This document shows, piece by piece, positions 1 through 10,660 of a stretch of DNA of 64,000 nt (positions are counted from its first letter, which is position 1; each line of letters opens with the position of its first letter). The notes under the pieces are model-generated. The model had not been told where the DNA came from, made no database searches, and was given only the letters and a program-made list of their open reading frames with translations. The translations under genes and the position numbers were made by a program. Source of the DNA: Arachis hypogaea. Its lineage: Eukaryota; Streptophyta; Magnoliopsida; Fabales; Fabaceae. The stretch covers positions 94,325,061 to 94,389,060 of the forward strand of contig NC_092039.1 in NCBI RefSeq assembly GCF_003086295.3, read 5' to 3'.

Positions 1-821
1 GACTTGGATGCTTTGTTGTCTTCCTTTTTGTAGGAGATCTATTTCCTGAGAAAGTTGACTATAAAAAACTTTCTGATGATGACAAAATAATTTATAGAAG
101 ATTCCAGGGTAAGACCCTCAAAAGTCTTACCGATGAAATGATGGAAATCGGCGTTGGCAACGAAGAGGAACGCCTGATGTTCAAGAGGATATTCATCCTC
201 TACATACAGATGGCGTTCCTTTTGCCAACGACGATAAACAAAATATCGCCCGTGCACCTGGTCCCGATTTTTAAGATGGACGGCATAGAGGAGAGAAACT
301 GGGGGGGGCATGTTTTGACCTTCATGATCAGGGGCATAACAGACTACCAGGAGAAGAAGAAGAAGGCAATCAATGGCTGCCTCTTCGCCCTGATGATAAT
401 CTACTTTCACCTTTCAAAAAACAAACGCAAGAATAGGGTTGAAAGACCACCAAAGCCATGGATTGCCAACTGGACTAAGGAGCAGTTGGTGAAAAGAATG
501 AATGAAGAGAGAGAGGAAATTTTGGTGAGTAATCATAATAAGTTGGTGTACTTTATTTACCCGAATGGTGCTAACTAAAATATCTCATGTTTCAGGGGAT
601 TTTGAATTTGGCAGAGACAAAAGAAAAAATGAGAAAAAAAGAAAAAAAAAAAGAAGAAATAAAAAAAAAACAAAAAAAAGGAAGGCGAGCTCAACATCGT
701 CTTCGGAGACAGAAACTACCGACAGTGACACTTCTACCTCTGAGTCTGAGGCTCAAGAAGACTCGGAGGATTCGGGAATTAAACACCCCGGCAAAAAGGG
801 GAAAAAGTAAGTACCATACTT

Positions 822-969
822 GGGTGTAATTTCTTTTTTGAGTTGGGTGTATTTTATTTGATCACGTTGGGTGTATGTAGTTTATTAAGCAGGGTGCGTT
901 TCGTTTGCTGCGTTGGGTGTATATTGTATACTCAGTTGGGTGTATCTCGTGAATTCATTTGGGTGTATT
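822..969 (+). repeat. 23-bp-period GGGTGTAT array, 7 units, in ULP-gene intron 2
   Basis: The motif start falls at 822, 845, 869, 892, 915, 938 and 961, giving spacings of 23, 24, 23, 23, 23 and 23. The unit is roughly TTGGGTGTATnTTG plus a T-rich filler. The array fills most of the intron, on the sense strand. Confidence 0.9.
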
Positions 970-1703
970 TTTAATATGTTCTAAATGATGATTGTTTGTC
1001 TGCAGATGGACTCAAGAAAAAGAAAGCAGAGGGAAGAGGAGTCAGATTCTGATTCAGAATCTGAATCTGAACCAAGTGATGAGTAATGTCCTGAAATTAT
1101 TACTCCTTTCTTTTGGCTTCTTTATAAAGATTTTGTGTATTAACCGAGGTGTCTTTTATTGACTTATAGGAGCGAAGAATCATCACCTGGGAAGAAGGAG
1201 AAGAAAAAGAAAAAAACAAAAACAACACCAAAAGAGTAAGCACTTCTTTCATTAATATTCTGTGATAAAATTAATTTTTTATTTCTGATTGGTACTGTTT
1301 TTTTTTTCCACCCAGAACACCACAAAAAAAGAAAAAAGTAGTTGTGGAGGATTCACCTCCTGAAGAAGATCAATACTTTTACGGGTACAGTACCTCGTAA
1401 GCTATCCTACGGTCTATCATCGTAATTATTTTTGTTAACGTCTTATTTTATGAATGTAGTGAGACATATGAAATATCGAGTGACGAACTCGATGAATTGC
1501 TAGGGGAAAACGTTCATAAATCTGCTGCAGAGGGGTATGTCTTGCTGTGCTGTGTATTTGAGATTTTGGTGTCTTTTGTTTGCTAATAATTGTATCTTGT
1601 TTCGCAGGGACAACCAGGCTGACCTGCGACCGACAGAAGGTCGCTATGTGTCCTCTGAAACGTAAGAAGCTTTATTATTTAATAAAAACTTGTTTACTAA
1701 GTT

Positions 1704-1736
1704 GGATGTATCTTGTTTACTAAGTTGGATGTATAT
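1704..1736 (+). repeat. 23-bp-period motif, 2 variant units (TTGGATGTAT), ULP intron 7
   Basis: Two units, 23 bp apart (1704 and 1727), with GGATGTAT in place of GGGTGTAT. Confidence 0.75.
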
Positions 1737-2043
1737 TTCGTTTGAATAACATGAAATCTGTTTAGACTACCGGCTGTGAACTTGGGAAGTGATGATCCTT
1801 CCTCTCAAGGACGCACAGAACAGAGTAGTGTAAACCAGCCATCACAGAGCATGTAATTTCTCTTTCAAATAACCGTTACTTTTGTTCTTCTAATAACTTC
1901 TACTTCTAATTCTGTATGTATTTTTTTTAGAAAAAAAAGCCCTTTATTATTTTATTCAAGAAAAAAAAGGCAGCAAAAAAAAGCAAAAACTGCAATTATG
2001 TAAGTTCTCAAAAAACAAAGCCCGTCTTCTTTTTGAATTGTTC

Positions 2044-2079
2044 GGGTGTATTTGTTGACCTTCTTTGGGTGTATTTTAG
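2044..2079 (+). repeat. 23-bp-period motif, 2 units, ULP intron 9, forming the splice acceptor
   Basis: Units at 2044 and 2067. The second unit runs straight into the acceptor (GGGTGTATTTTAG followed by the exon), so the repeat supplies the 3' splice site. Confidence 0.8.
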
Positions 2080-2343
2080 GTTGACTCCGGATGATTCGAA
2101 TATGATGGTTGTTAGGGAACAAACGCCATCGGAAGCGCTTGCAATGTGAGTTATCCAAGAATATTTCAACCTTATAACCTTATTATTTTCAAATACGTTG
2201 TTAACCTTTCATTTTTATTCTTGTTTAGAGTCTCGATCCAGTTTTTTGTGCCGCCATCCCAGCAAACAACCACTGACGCAGATTCCGAACCAACCCCTAT
2301 GCTACAGATTGAAGGGGCTAGAGAAACGTAAGAAAATAGTATT

Positions 2344-2399
2344 GGGTGTATATTTGTTTAGGGTTTGGGTGTATATTTGCTAACAGTTTGGGTGTATAC
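2344..2399 (+). repeat. 23-bp-period motif, 3 units, ULP intron 11
   Basis: Units at 2344, 2367 and 2390, exactly 23 bp apart. Confidence 0.9.
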
Positions 2400-3245
2400 T
2401 CTTCCTGATCGATTTTTTTGTAACTGTGCAGCACTCCTGAAACCCCCAAACAACATCAAGAAACAACACCCAAGCTTCCCCCAGCTCCAACAAAAATGTA
2501 AGTTAATTAGACTAGAATCAATCTTTGCTTGTCATTCGTATATTCTTACTCTTATTCTTATACATAATGATGCAGTCATCCAGACGCCGAGGACGCTACT
2601 GCCCTGTTGATGATGGCACGGACAGCAAGCTATGTTCCTAAAACAGATCTGGGGATGCCATCATTCAGCCTCGGATTGACAGATTCAAGCCAGGAGGGGG
2701 CGTCGACGCAGGAGAATGAAAGGGAAAAATCTCCAGAAACTGCAACTATGCTAGAACAATTGGACAGTTTGGTCCAAAAGTTAGCAAGCAGTGCGTCAAA
2801 GGGAAAAGACGAAAGTCCACAAATTCGAAGGGAGACTGGGGGAGAAAGTTCTGCTAAGTTTGAAACCCCGGGGGGAATAAATCAAATTCCGGATGATATG
2901 AAAGAAAAGTGCTACATCTGGGGGACGAGACTGAAGGAAGATGCAAAGGGCGATACTAACGAGTTTGAGGAGATATGCACTCTGACTGGCCAAGGAGAAT
3001 ACATTTTGATGAGAACGCACCTTGCATCCCTCCAGGAAAACAGTGATATAGAATCTCAGGTAATTTTAGACTAACATTAATGTTTTTACACCAAAGTCAA
3101 CTGCAATGTTTATTAATTTAAAATTGATTTCTAGGTTGTATCTGCCATCTGCCTCATCCTAAACCAGAAAAAGGAAAAGAGGTTTCATGCACAAATATAC
3201 TGTCTCCCCCCCGATATTGTAGTAAGTGTTACTTCTATGAACTTT

Positions 3246-3300
3246 GGGTGTATTTTATGCATTGGTTTGGGTGTATTTTTTAGCTTAGATTGGGTGTAAG
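3246..3300 (+). repeat. 23-bp-period motif, 3 units, ULP intron 14
   Basis: Units at 3246, 3269 and 3292, exactly 23 bp apart. Confidence 0.9.
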
Positions 3301-3756
3301 TTGTTTATTTTCATGTTTTCATTTCTTGTATTGCAATTCTTGCAGAGCATGGCACTTTCGGATCACCCAAGGGGGGAATTCATATCTCCGAAAACGAACA
3401 GAGAATTCAGGGTGGAAGCCTACCCCAGTTTCATTCCCTTCATAGATAGAAGAAAATTAAGTTCGCATCCATATGTAAGTTTTTGTTTCGTAAATTTGTT
3501 AGTACGCTTATTTACTTATATGCCAAATAAAATAACAGACTGTTGAAATGTGGCAATCCTTCAGATTTTTGCTCCTGTTTGCCACTCGGGACATTGGTGG
3601 TTATGGCTGATAAATACAAGAACGCGGAAATGTCAAATACTTGACCCGCTACACAAAAAAGCTCCAAGCGATGAGAGAAAGGACATTAATAAATTCACTG
3701 TAAGTTGCCTCTGTCTTCTTTACTTTAATAGATAGGTCTATTTTGAAATTTGAGTT

Positions 3757-3835
3757 GGGTGTATATTCCATATTCAATTGGGTGTATATTTCATATTAAG
3801 TTGGGTGTATCTTGTCCATTCATTCGGGTGTATTA
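3757..3835 (+). repeat. 23-bp-period motif, 4 units, ULP intron 16
   Basis: Units at 3757, 3780, 3803 and 3826, exactly 23 bp apart. Confidence 0.9.
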
Positions 3836-4575
3836 CTGATTTGTTTTGGTATTTAAGGGATATGTATTTTCAAGATTGATAGCATATGCCGGCGGGAAAC
3901 CTCTCGAGAAAGGCGAGAAGGAGAAGGAAATTAAAGCACCATATGTTTAAATTTCAGGCCAAAAAACAAGGTATAGATTTGTGACTCTGAACCTTAAACT
4001 TTCCTAAATGAGATTTGTAATTTATTTTCTTCGTTTTCAGCTATGACTGCGCTATTTACGTAATGAAGTGGCTTGAGTTAATAGAGCCGGAAAACATTAA
4101 AAAGGGGAAGTATGAATGGGATAATTGGACACAGGTAACTGTCTTTAGAACTATATAACTCTGTATTACTTTACTGAATTAATATTTCTGTTTAAACATA
4201 ACATACTTTTTAATTGTAGGAGGAGGTGGACCACTATAGAGTGGAGTATGCTTCCCGGATACTATTCAGTGAGTTGAATACACAGAGAGATCGGGCAATT
4301 AGAGAGAGTAGTGCTATAAGGCTGTCGAAGCCATCCTCTGTATTATTGAGTCCGTTTTGTCAGATTAATTCTGAGGATATAGAAAATGGGTAGTTTGTAA
4401 ATTGAACAAATGATGTAAATATTTGCCATTTATCAACAACTTCTATTCCATGTATATTTTTTCCCATAGTTAAACTATCTGTGCTGATAAACTGTCTGTG
4501 ATGTATTCAAAAACTGTATTACAGGTGGTAAAACATAAAGCAAAAAATCAAGGCATACGCATATTATAAACTGTT

Positions 4576-4841
4576 ACACCCAACGCAAGTCTAATAATAC
4601 ACCCGAGGTTGAATAAAATATACACCCAATTGTCTGTGCTGTATTCAAAATGAATGAATTACATGTACTAAAATATGAAAAAAAAACATCAACTGAAATA
4701 TACGCCCATAACCTGTGAATTTTTACAGCTTTTGTTCTATATGTATCTATATATGTGTCTATATGTAAATTGTCTATTAACAAAAATACACCCAAAGGTA
4801 ACAGTGATTTTACACCCATACTCTCTATAACTATACACCCA
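4576..4841 (-). repeat. GGGTGTAT motifs in minus orientation, 3' flank of the FAR1-like gene
   Basis: Reverse-complement motifs (ACACCC) have their CCC at 4579, 4602, 4625 (23-bp steps), a variant at 4705, and at 4791, 4815, 4838. The orientation flips exactly between the two convergent genes. The unit at 4838 contains the end of the transposase reading frame. Confidence 0.85.
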
Positions 4842-7810
4842 AAGAGTTATCCCCTGCTGCTGGTACCCTGAACTGATAATTTATAACTTGTCCCTGGTAT
4901 TGGCTGCAACTTGAATGCGCCGCTGATGCAGCATCAAACAGGTTTATCTGAATATAACACTCACGCATTAGCTAAACAATTAACTAGAAAAATAAACTCA
5001 ATCGCCACAGATTTAAAGAACATTACATTTACCTCGCTTAAAACTTTTGTCTTCTTCTTCTTTGTCGCATTTGCAATCTGTTTCTCCAGCTTTGAACCTA
5101 GCCTGTTTTTTGGACGTCCTCTTGTTCGAATCCTTGGCGGGCTTTGAAGCTCGTTAACGGATTCCAAGTTGGCGTCTTCGTGGGATAAAGAAGATGTCCC
5201 CTTCCTTTTGGCTTTTACTGCTTCCATCTCGGCCATGACGTTATCGTACGCACGGTGCAGAATTGCAGTCAGCTCCTCCGATTCGGAGGCAAATTCGCAA
5301 ATATTTTGCGAACGAAAAACCAGTTGGTCGAACCTCTTGCTTCTTGGCTCCATTAGTGGCTCGTCGTGGCTGCTCTTGATGTGTGTGTGTCGCCTCTTTA
5401 CCTTCTTGCTCCATCGTTCCAGTATGTATCTAGGGGACACTTGGCTTACTTGTTCGAAGCTTAACACGCTTAGTGCGTGACGGCACAGTATCCCTCTCGA
5501 CTCGAATAATAAGCATTGGCATTTTACCTCGGCTGCAACTGAGTCGTAGGTAACCGCGAACTTGTCCAATATTGAGCTGGAAACTTGTTCTCCGACTTCG
5601 TATACTGAATAGCCTAGAGCGGAATTCTTTAATCTGGTGATGCAATTCGCCTTTCCTCTGAATTGCGCTTGGACTTCCCTAAACTTTGCATGAGTGTACG
5701 CATCTTGAAACTGAGCTTCAATGGAGGATTTCGTTGCACACGGTATGACCGTATGAAAATCTGCAGCGTCTGATTCTCTCTCTGCTTGCTCCCTGCTTCC
5801 GAGGCAATTATCGTACTGTTTGACGAACTGAATGAGCGAGCTGTTCCGGGTGATGTACTTGTTAAAAAATGAATGCATGCTCTCGCTCCTTTGTGTGCTT
5901 CTCATCCCTGCCCAGAAGTGGTGATCCAGATAGATAGGAACCCATATGTGACGGTCTTCGTACAGATCTGCATAATACACCCAAACACAAACGGTAAAAT
6001 ACACCCGAGAGAGCGTACAATTTACACCTCTGCTGCAGAATTTAAAAACACATTACCTGAGAGCCACTTGTTGTCCGCAAGACCAAAATTCACCAGAAAA
6101 TCGTTCCAATTCCTATCGAATGAGTCTTTGCTGTGAGAGTTCCAAACAACATGGCTCATTTGTTGTTTGATATCGGCGTGTCCCTTGTACCCGTTTAATT
6201 TGCTTGGAATCTTCTTCATGATGTGCCAAATACACCAACGGTGAACTGTTGTTGGCATACAAGCCTCTAAAGCCCTTTTCATTGATGCGCACTGATCGGT
6301 GAGAAACCCTTTCGGAGCGTTTCCTCCCATGCAACGAAGCCAGCATTGAAATAACCATTTGAATGATTCAATTTCTTCGTTCTTCATCAAAGAGCATCCG
6401 AGAAGTGTTGACTGACCGTGGTGATTCACCCCGACAAAAGAACCACAGACCAAATTATACCTGAAACGAATTACCATGGTCCAGAATGCAAAATCATTAG
6501 GTACACCCCAACAAATGCTTAGAATACACCCAATGACACAGCCAATATACACCTCTGCTGCGGATTCGTAAAAATAAATTAATTTAGCATCATAAACAGG
6601 GACAGTTTGTTACCTGTTTGTATTGTAGGTGGTGTCGAACGAAATGACGTCTTCGAAATACTCACAGGCGGCTCTGCTTCTTGCGTCGGCCCAAAAGGCC
6701 AGCTTAATCGATTGATCCTCCTCGAGTTCGAGCTCAAAAAAGAAATTCGGATTCTTCTCTTTCATCCTTAACAAATATTTCCCGAATTCCTTTGCATCTT
6801 CTTGTTCGGAAACATTCCGCACTTCCCTGGTAATGTAATTCCTCACGTCCTTTTCGATGAAATTTAACTCACGGTGACCCCCGGCAACCGCAACAAATGA
6901 TTGGTAGGTTTTGCTTGGTCTGATACCGGCCTCGTCGTTATTCTCTATCGTACGACGAATGGACATGCTTAGTTCCCTGTGCTGTTTGAGCATCTCTGCT
7001 TTGCTTGGACAGCAGGGGTGTGAATGATCCAGCACAACCTTTGAAATGATCCAAGCACCGACATCCTTCAATGTGTGTATATAAATTCTTGCAGGACAGT
7101 TTAAACCGGCTGTCGGATTGGTCTTCTCGGTTGGAGATATTTTAGATCTCCATTTTCCCTCTCTGCTACATGTAATCAGTTGATTCTTAATCTCGTTTCC
7201 CTTCCTATTTGTGCACCGAACTCTTGTAGAGAAACCTGCAGCCTTGGCGTAGTTCCTGTAAAATTTTTCGGCATCTTCAAGAGTCGTAAAGGTCATTCCG
7301 ACCTTCGGAACAAGCTCGTCATCAACAACAGAGAGAGGCTGCACAATAAACCGTGTCAGAACTGTGAATACACCCATAGATATGATACAAATACACCCAA
7401 TCATGTCTAATATGATACACCCGAACCGAAACAACTCAACTACAGAATGACCTTTAAAGCCATAAACTGTCAATACACAGACTGCAGAATACACCATGTA
7501 AAAAACTAAAAACACACCCAATCATGTCTGATATAATACACATGAACAACAACAACTCAATTAAAAATAACAAAAAAGCAGTAAAGTGTATATACACCCA
7601 CACTTATAGCTAAAATACACCCAAAGAAGAAATTGATCTACACCCGAGCGTCTGCTATAAATTCCAAGTAATTAAACAATGTTCAGCAATTTTTAAACTA
7701 CACAATGCTATACAAATTACTGTAAATCAAACCTCAGGAACTTCGTTAGATTCAAATTCATAATCCACATCGCCTGGATTCAGCGCAGAATCTGAGCTTG
7801 AAGGATCCAT
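4831..7810 (-). CDS. FAR1-related / MULE transposase, intact 752-aa protein, 5 exons
   Basis: Exons on the minus strand: 7810-7733, 7338-6614, 6460-6057, 5967-5033, 4947-4831. All have GT..AG borders and join in frame, giving 752 codons without interruption. The start is ATG at 7810 (MDPSSS). Domain order: acidic N-terminus; FAR1/WRKY-GCM1 zinc-binding domain (GMTFTTLEDAEKFYRNYA, then CNCP- and DHSHPC-like ligands, roughly residues 37-125); MULE transposase core with acidic residues in SFDTTYNTN, FLTDQCASM and TQRSESMHSFFN; SWIM zinc finger (KCQCLLFESRGILCRHAL); basic C-terminus (GRPKNRLGSKLEK). Family role: DNA binding and transposition, with domesticated members acting as light-signalling transcription factors. 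Its position inside a MULE beside a ULP-like gene favours a transposase. The stop codon TAG lies inside a GGGTGTAT repeat unit (final residues SLGV). Confidence 0.88.
5977..6030 (-). repeat. 23-bp-period motif, 3 units, FAR1-gene intron 3, at the acceptor
   Basis: CCC positions 5980, 6004 and 6027 (spacing 24 and 23; the last unit is degenerate). In sense orientation the first unit reads into the acceptor: GGGTGTATTATGCAG then exon 4. Confidence 0.85.
6503..6554 (-). repeat. 23-bp-period motif, 3 units, FAR1-gene intron 2
   Basis: CCC positions 6506, 6529 and 6552, with 23-bp spacing, on the sense (minus) strand of the gene. Confidence 0.85.
7370..7645 (-). repeat. 23-bp-period motifs, at least 7 units, FAR1-gene intron 1
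   Basis: CCC positions 7373, 7396, 7420 (23, 24), 7517, then 7597, 7620, 7643 (23, 23). Further degenerate units lie between. All are in the minus (sense) orientation. Confidence 0.85.
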
Positions 7811-8189
7811 TATCTTCAAAACGAGTTCGAACTTTGATTTCAGAAAACAACAAATCAAGAGAGAAAACGAAGCTCGAGTTGCAGAGAGAGAAAAAAAGAA
7901 CGTAAACAAAGAACATACCAGTGAGAAAAGAAGAGGAAAAGATCGATGGAGAAGAATGAGGAAAACGCGCGAGAAGAAGAACAACCAAATCTCAAAATAA
8001 CGAAAACGAAGAAGGAAACAAATATTTTAAATTTGGAAGTTAGATATACGCGGCATATTATATAGCGCGTGTAATCAACGTAGCTGGAGGAGCGAGTATT
8101 TTAAATTTATTATTTAATAAACTTGTAAAGCATACAAGCCCTAATGGCTTGTATGCAGAGCTTTTCCGATATCAGCCGCCTATTAGGAA

Positions 8190-8745
8190 TATAAATTAAA
8201 ATAGTCTCATATTTATATTTATTATCAAACGTCATAAATGATATAATCAAATTAGATTCGCATTTATAATTAAGCTTTATAACCAATTTAATCAAACTTG
8301 ATTTATGCTTATACTAAAATTTCATAAATAATATAATCAAGTTAGAATTGTATTTATAATCAAAATACAAATAAAATTATAAAAAAAATATATAGAGATC
8401 TTTGATTTTGTTATTCATCAAAATTTGATTATTTTTTGTGAAAATATTTTACTATTCTGATTTGTTACGAAATGTTGATTATTCTACTGAAAATTATTCG
8501 ACTATTTTGGTGATTGATTATTTTATCTAAAAATATGTGAAACAATATATATATAAATATAAAGAATACATGTGACTGATTTTTTATATTCATAAAAAAA
8601 AGTTTGCAATTCAATGCACCTTTCTTTGATCCAAAATATATAACCTACCAGTTATAATTCTCAAATTCTGCATATACACGGATTAACTAACGGATTTAGT
8701 AGCATCATGATCTTTAAATGAATTTAAGGTAGCATATAAAATTGT
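8190..8745. repeat. Diverged AT-rich dispersed repeat, copy A
   Basis: This stretch aligns by eye, in the same order and orientation, with 57018-57510. Shared landmarks include CATAAATAATATAATCAA, the TATTTATAATCAAAATA block, the TTCATCAAAATTTGATTAT block and the ATCATGATCTTTAAATGAA block. There is no coding potential. It is probably an old transposon fragment; the class is unknown. Confidence 0.6.
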
Positions 8746-9089
8746 TCTTGTTAATTAACATATATAACCAATTTAGATTAGTTTAATGGTTAACTTATTA
8801 ATTTACTTAACTAAGTATATTGAGAGGTCGAATTCTATTTAGTATATGTAATAATCCATTAAATAATAACAAATCTTTAAATAAAGATTCGATGCCTCCT
8901 CTTTAATTTTATCTGTCTCAAACTCTAAACCTAGTAGTGGTGGTGGTGTTTTTTTTTTTTTTGTCGTCTTAAAATTTGAAAATAAATATTAACTTATAAT
9001 TGATTGCCAAAGAAAAGTTGGTAGAGGTATAATTGAAACTTATTTTCTGTATTATGATAAAATTAAAATAAATTAAAAGTTAATAGTTG

Positions 9090-9234
9090 AGCTATTAGTG
9101 TCGGATGAAAACGATTTGATGGTAATATATTTTTATTCGATGATTTTTTCTTTTTCAGATTAGATCTGACTATAATATTATTTACAGTCGGATTTATATA
9201 TAAAATTCGACAATAAAAAAAAATTCTTGTAGTG
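9090..9234. mobile_element. Fragment with CACTA-type terminus (ends ...TTCTTGTAGTG)
   Basis: On the minus strand the sequence starts CACTACAAGAATTTTTTT at 9234, the usual end of CACTA (En/Spm) elements. The inner part has subterminal-like TCGGAT, GATCTGAC and TCGACA words similar to those inside the terminus at 60366. No matching left terminus was found nearby, so this is probably a remnant or a small non-autonomous copy. Confidence 0.5.
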
Positions 9235-10660
9235 AATAATAGAGCAGATCAGAGAGGTGGCAACAGCCAGCGAAGGTGACACGATGACGGCAAGGGATCA
9301 GAGCTGGAGCCTGTGATGTTGACGCTGGGATAAGAGGATTTGTTACTGTTGGAAGGTTTGTGATTGTCCTTTGTTTTAGTGTTGGGAGAGAAACTGAGGT
9401 GGTCTTAGGGTGAGAGAGAGCTTGATTGTTTTTTTGAAACTACGATAGGATTGTCACTGGCCTTCTGAATCTTGAGAGAGCTTGATTGCCTTTTAGCTAA
9501 TTGTTGAGGTAGGGTTTTTCGAGTGAATGTATTAAATTGTTGAGGCACTTTTTAATTATTACGGTTCTTTTTAGATTATGAAATTTATAAATATGGGATA
9601 ATTATTTAAAATTTAATACTGTCACAATTATCTTTGCAGTTTTATCATTAATATTTGCCACGTTAATGTTTGCCATTAATAAAAATGGGATTAACTGAGA
9701 GATGACCATTTTTGTCAAATTTAATTAACTTTAAGAAATTTATTTGTCGTTTTGTTTTTTGGGAATTTTTTTTGTGAATGCCGAAATCTTAATTTCGGAT
9801 ATATTTTGATAAATTACAGTTTTATACGAAACTTTTAATGAAAACGCAAAGATTGAATCAATTAAATAAATTTAATTCTAATGCATCCAAGGTATAGTAG
9901 AGTTTCAGTTGAACAAATAATAGAAGAATCATTGAATTGATTCAGGAAATAAAAAAGCATTAAAATATCGGAATGAATATCACCTCTATTTTCATAATGT
10001 ATGTGAGCTTTATTTCTAATTTTTCAATAAAAGAATCATGCATGCGTAGAATGACAAGACAAAAATTAATAGTGACAAAATTTCACCCTATTAGAAGAAG
10101 CCACCAAAATGGGACGAGCTTGGAGGGATTAAGGTCAAGAAATACAACCATATTGGCTATAGGGATGAACTTTTACGGGTGGCACCGCAGTTTTTGGTTT
10201 TTTTAACTCACTAATTTATTACCGCTAATTAGATTAGATTGTGGTTATGTTAATAATGTTATGCAAAGTTGAAGGTCGTCCCTTGTTCGAAATAACCTGC
10301 AAGCTGCGCTCTTGCCTTCATGGCCCACTGAATCACTTTCGCATCCTTCCATATAGGACACAAACTCACATAAGTTCTTTGTGGACTTAGAATAATCGTT
10401 ATTCCATCATTAAAGCATGACTGTGATACGTAATGTGTAAGTCTGCTCGACTTGTTTCTCCCACGAGCTAATTACATACATAATTTAGGTTGTGTGGAAC
10501 ATATATATATATAATAAGAAATATTAGAGGACTAGTAAAATTTATTAATTTTGTTCTGATAGATCCAATCCAACTAGGATTGGAGGCCCATTTGTTAGAT
10601 TCACCACTTGATGGGTCCATAATTCGTTTAATTGATGGTGTTTCTCGTGTGATATCATCC
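9235..10660. other. Gene-free stretch
   Basis: Unique-looking moderately AT-rich sequence. No long reading frame with recognisable content, no RNA gene and no repeat structure beyond a short (AT)n at about 10501-10512. Confidence 0.5.

Larger units (their letters stand above)
34..4393 (+). pseudogene. ULP1-like cysteine protease (C48 family) gene of the MULE, 19 exons, 5' partial, probably disabled
   Basis: Exons read from splice sites and frame: 34-524, 596-806, ~1006/1017-1082, 1170-1235, 1316-1396, 1460-1534, 1608-1661, 1766-1852, 1931-1999, 2080-2145, 2229-2327, 2432-2497, 2576-3059, 3135-3231, 3346-3474, 3565-3699, 3858-3970, 4041-4134, 4220-4393. Exon 1 (GDLFPEKVDY...) is the N-terminal domain seen in plant ULP-like transposon proteins. 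Exons 2-12 encode a Lys-rich then Ser/Asp/Glu-rich linker. The protease core has the C48 triad: His in SGHWWLWLIN (exon 16), Asp in QILDPL (exon 16) and Cys in SYDCAIYVMKW (exon 18), with the oxyanion Gln six residues before the Cys. Family role: cleavage or deconjugation of SUMO-like proteins. Two likely breaks: an in-frame TAA in exon 17 (about 3947), between the Asp and Cys motifs, and a one-base frame change within the A-runs of exon 2. The phase at the exon 2/3 junction is also unclean. The gene starts before the window. Confidence 0.75.
1..8100. mobile_element. Mutator-like element (MULE) with convergent ULP1-like and FAR1/MURA-like genes; left end outside window
   Basis: Two genes converge here: a ULP1-like protease gene on the plus strand ending at 4393 and a FAR1/MULE transposase gene on the minus strand ending at 4831. 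Both share the same 23-bp-period GGGTGTAT repeats in their introns and 3' flanks, which ties them into one element. MULEs carrying ULP-like genes are known in plants (the Kaonashi/KIUP group). The terminal inverted repeats were not found: the left end lies outside the window, and the right end is only estimated at about 8000-8100, just upstream of the transposase start. Right boundary and completeness are uncertain. Confidence 0.7.

Noticed and set aside
4911..5480. Plus-strand open frames opposite the FAR1-like gene
   Set aside because: Shadows of the minus-strand exons; the minus strand gives a complete multi-domain protein.
8020..8110. TATTTTAAATTT repeated at about 8024 and 8098 as a MULE target duplication
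   Set aside because: Both copies lie on the same side of the element, and the word is common in AT-rich sequence.
9973..10206. 77-codon open frame in the gene-free stretch
   Set aside because: No start context, domain or repeat of itself; length expected by chance.
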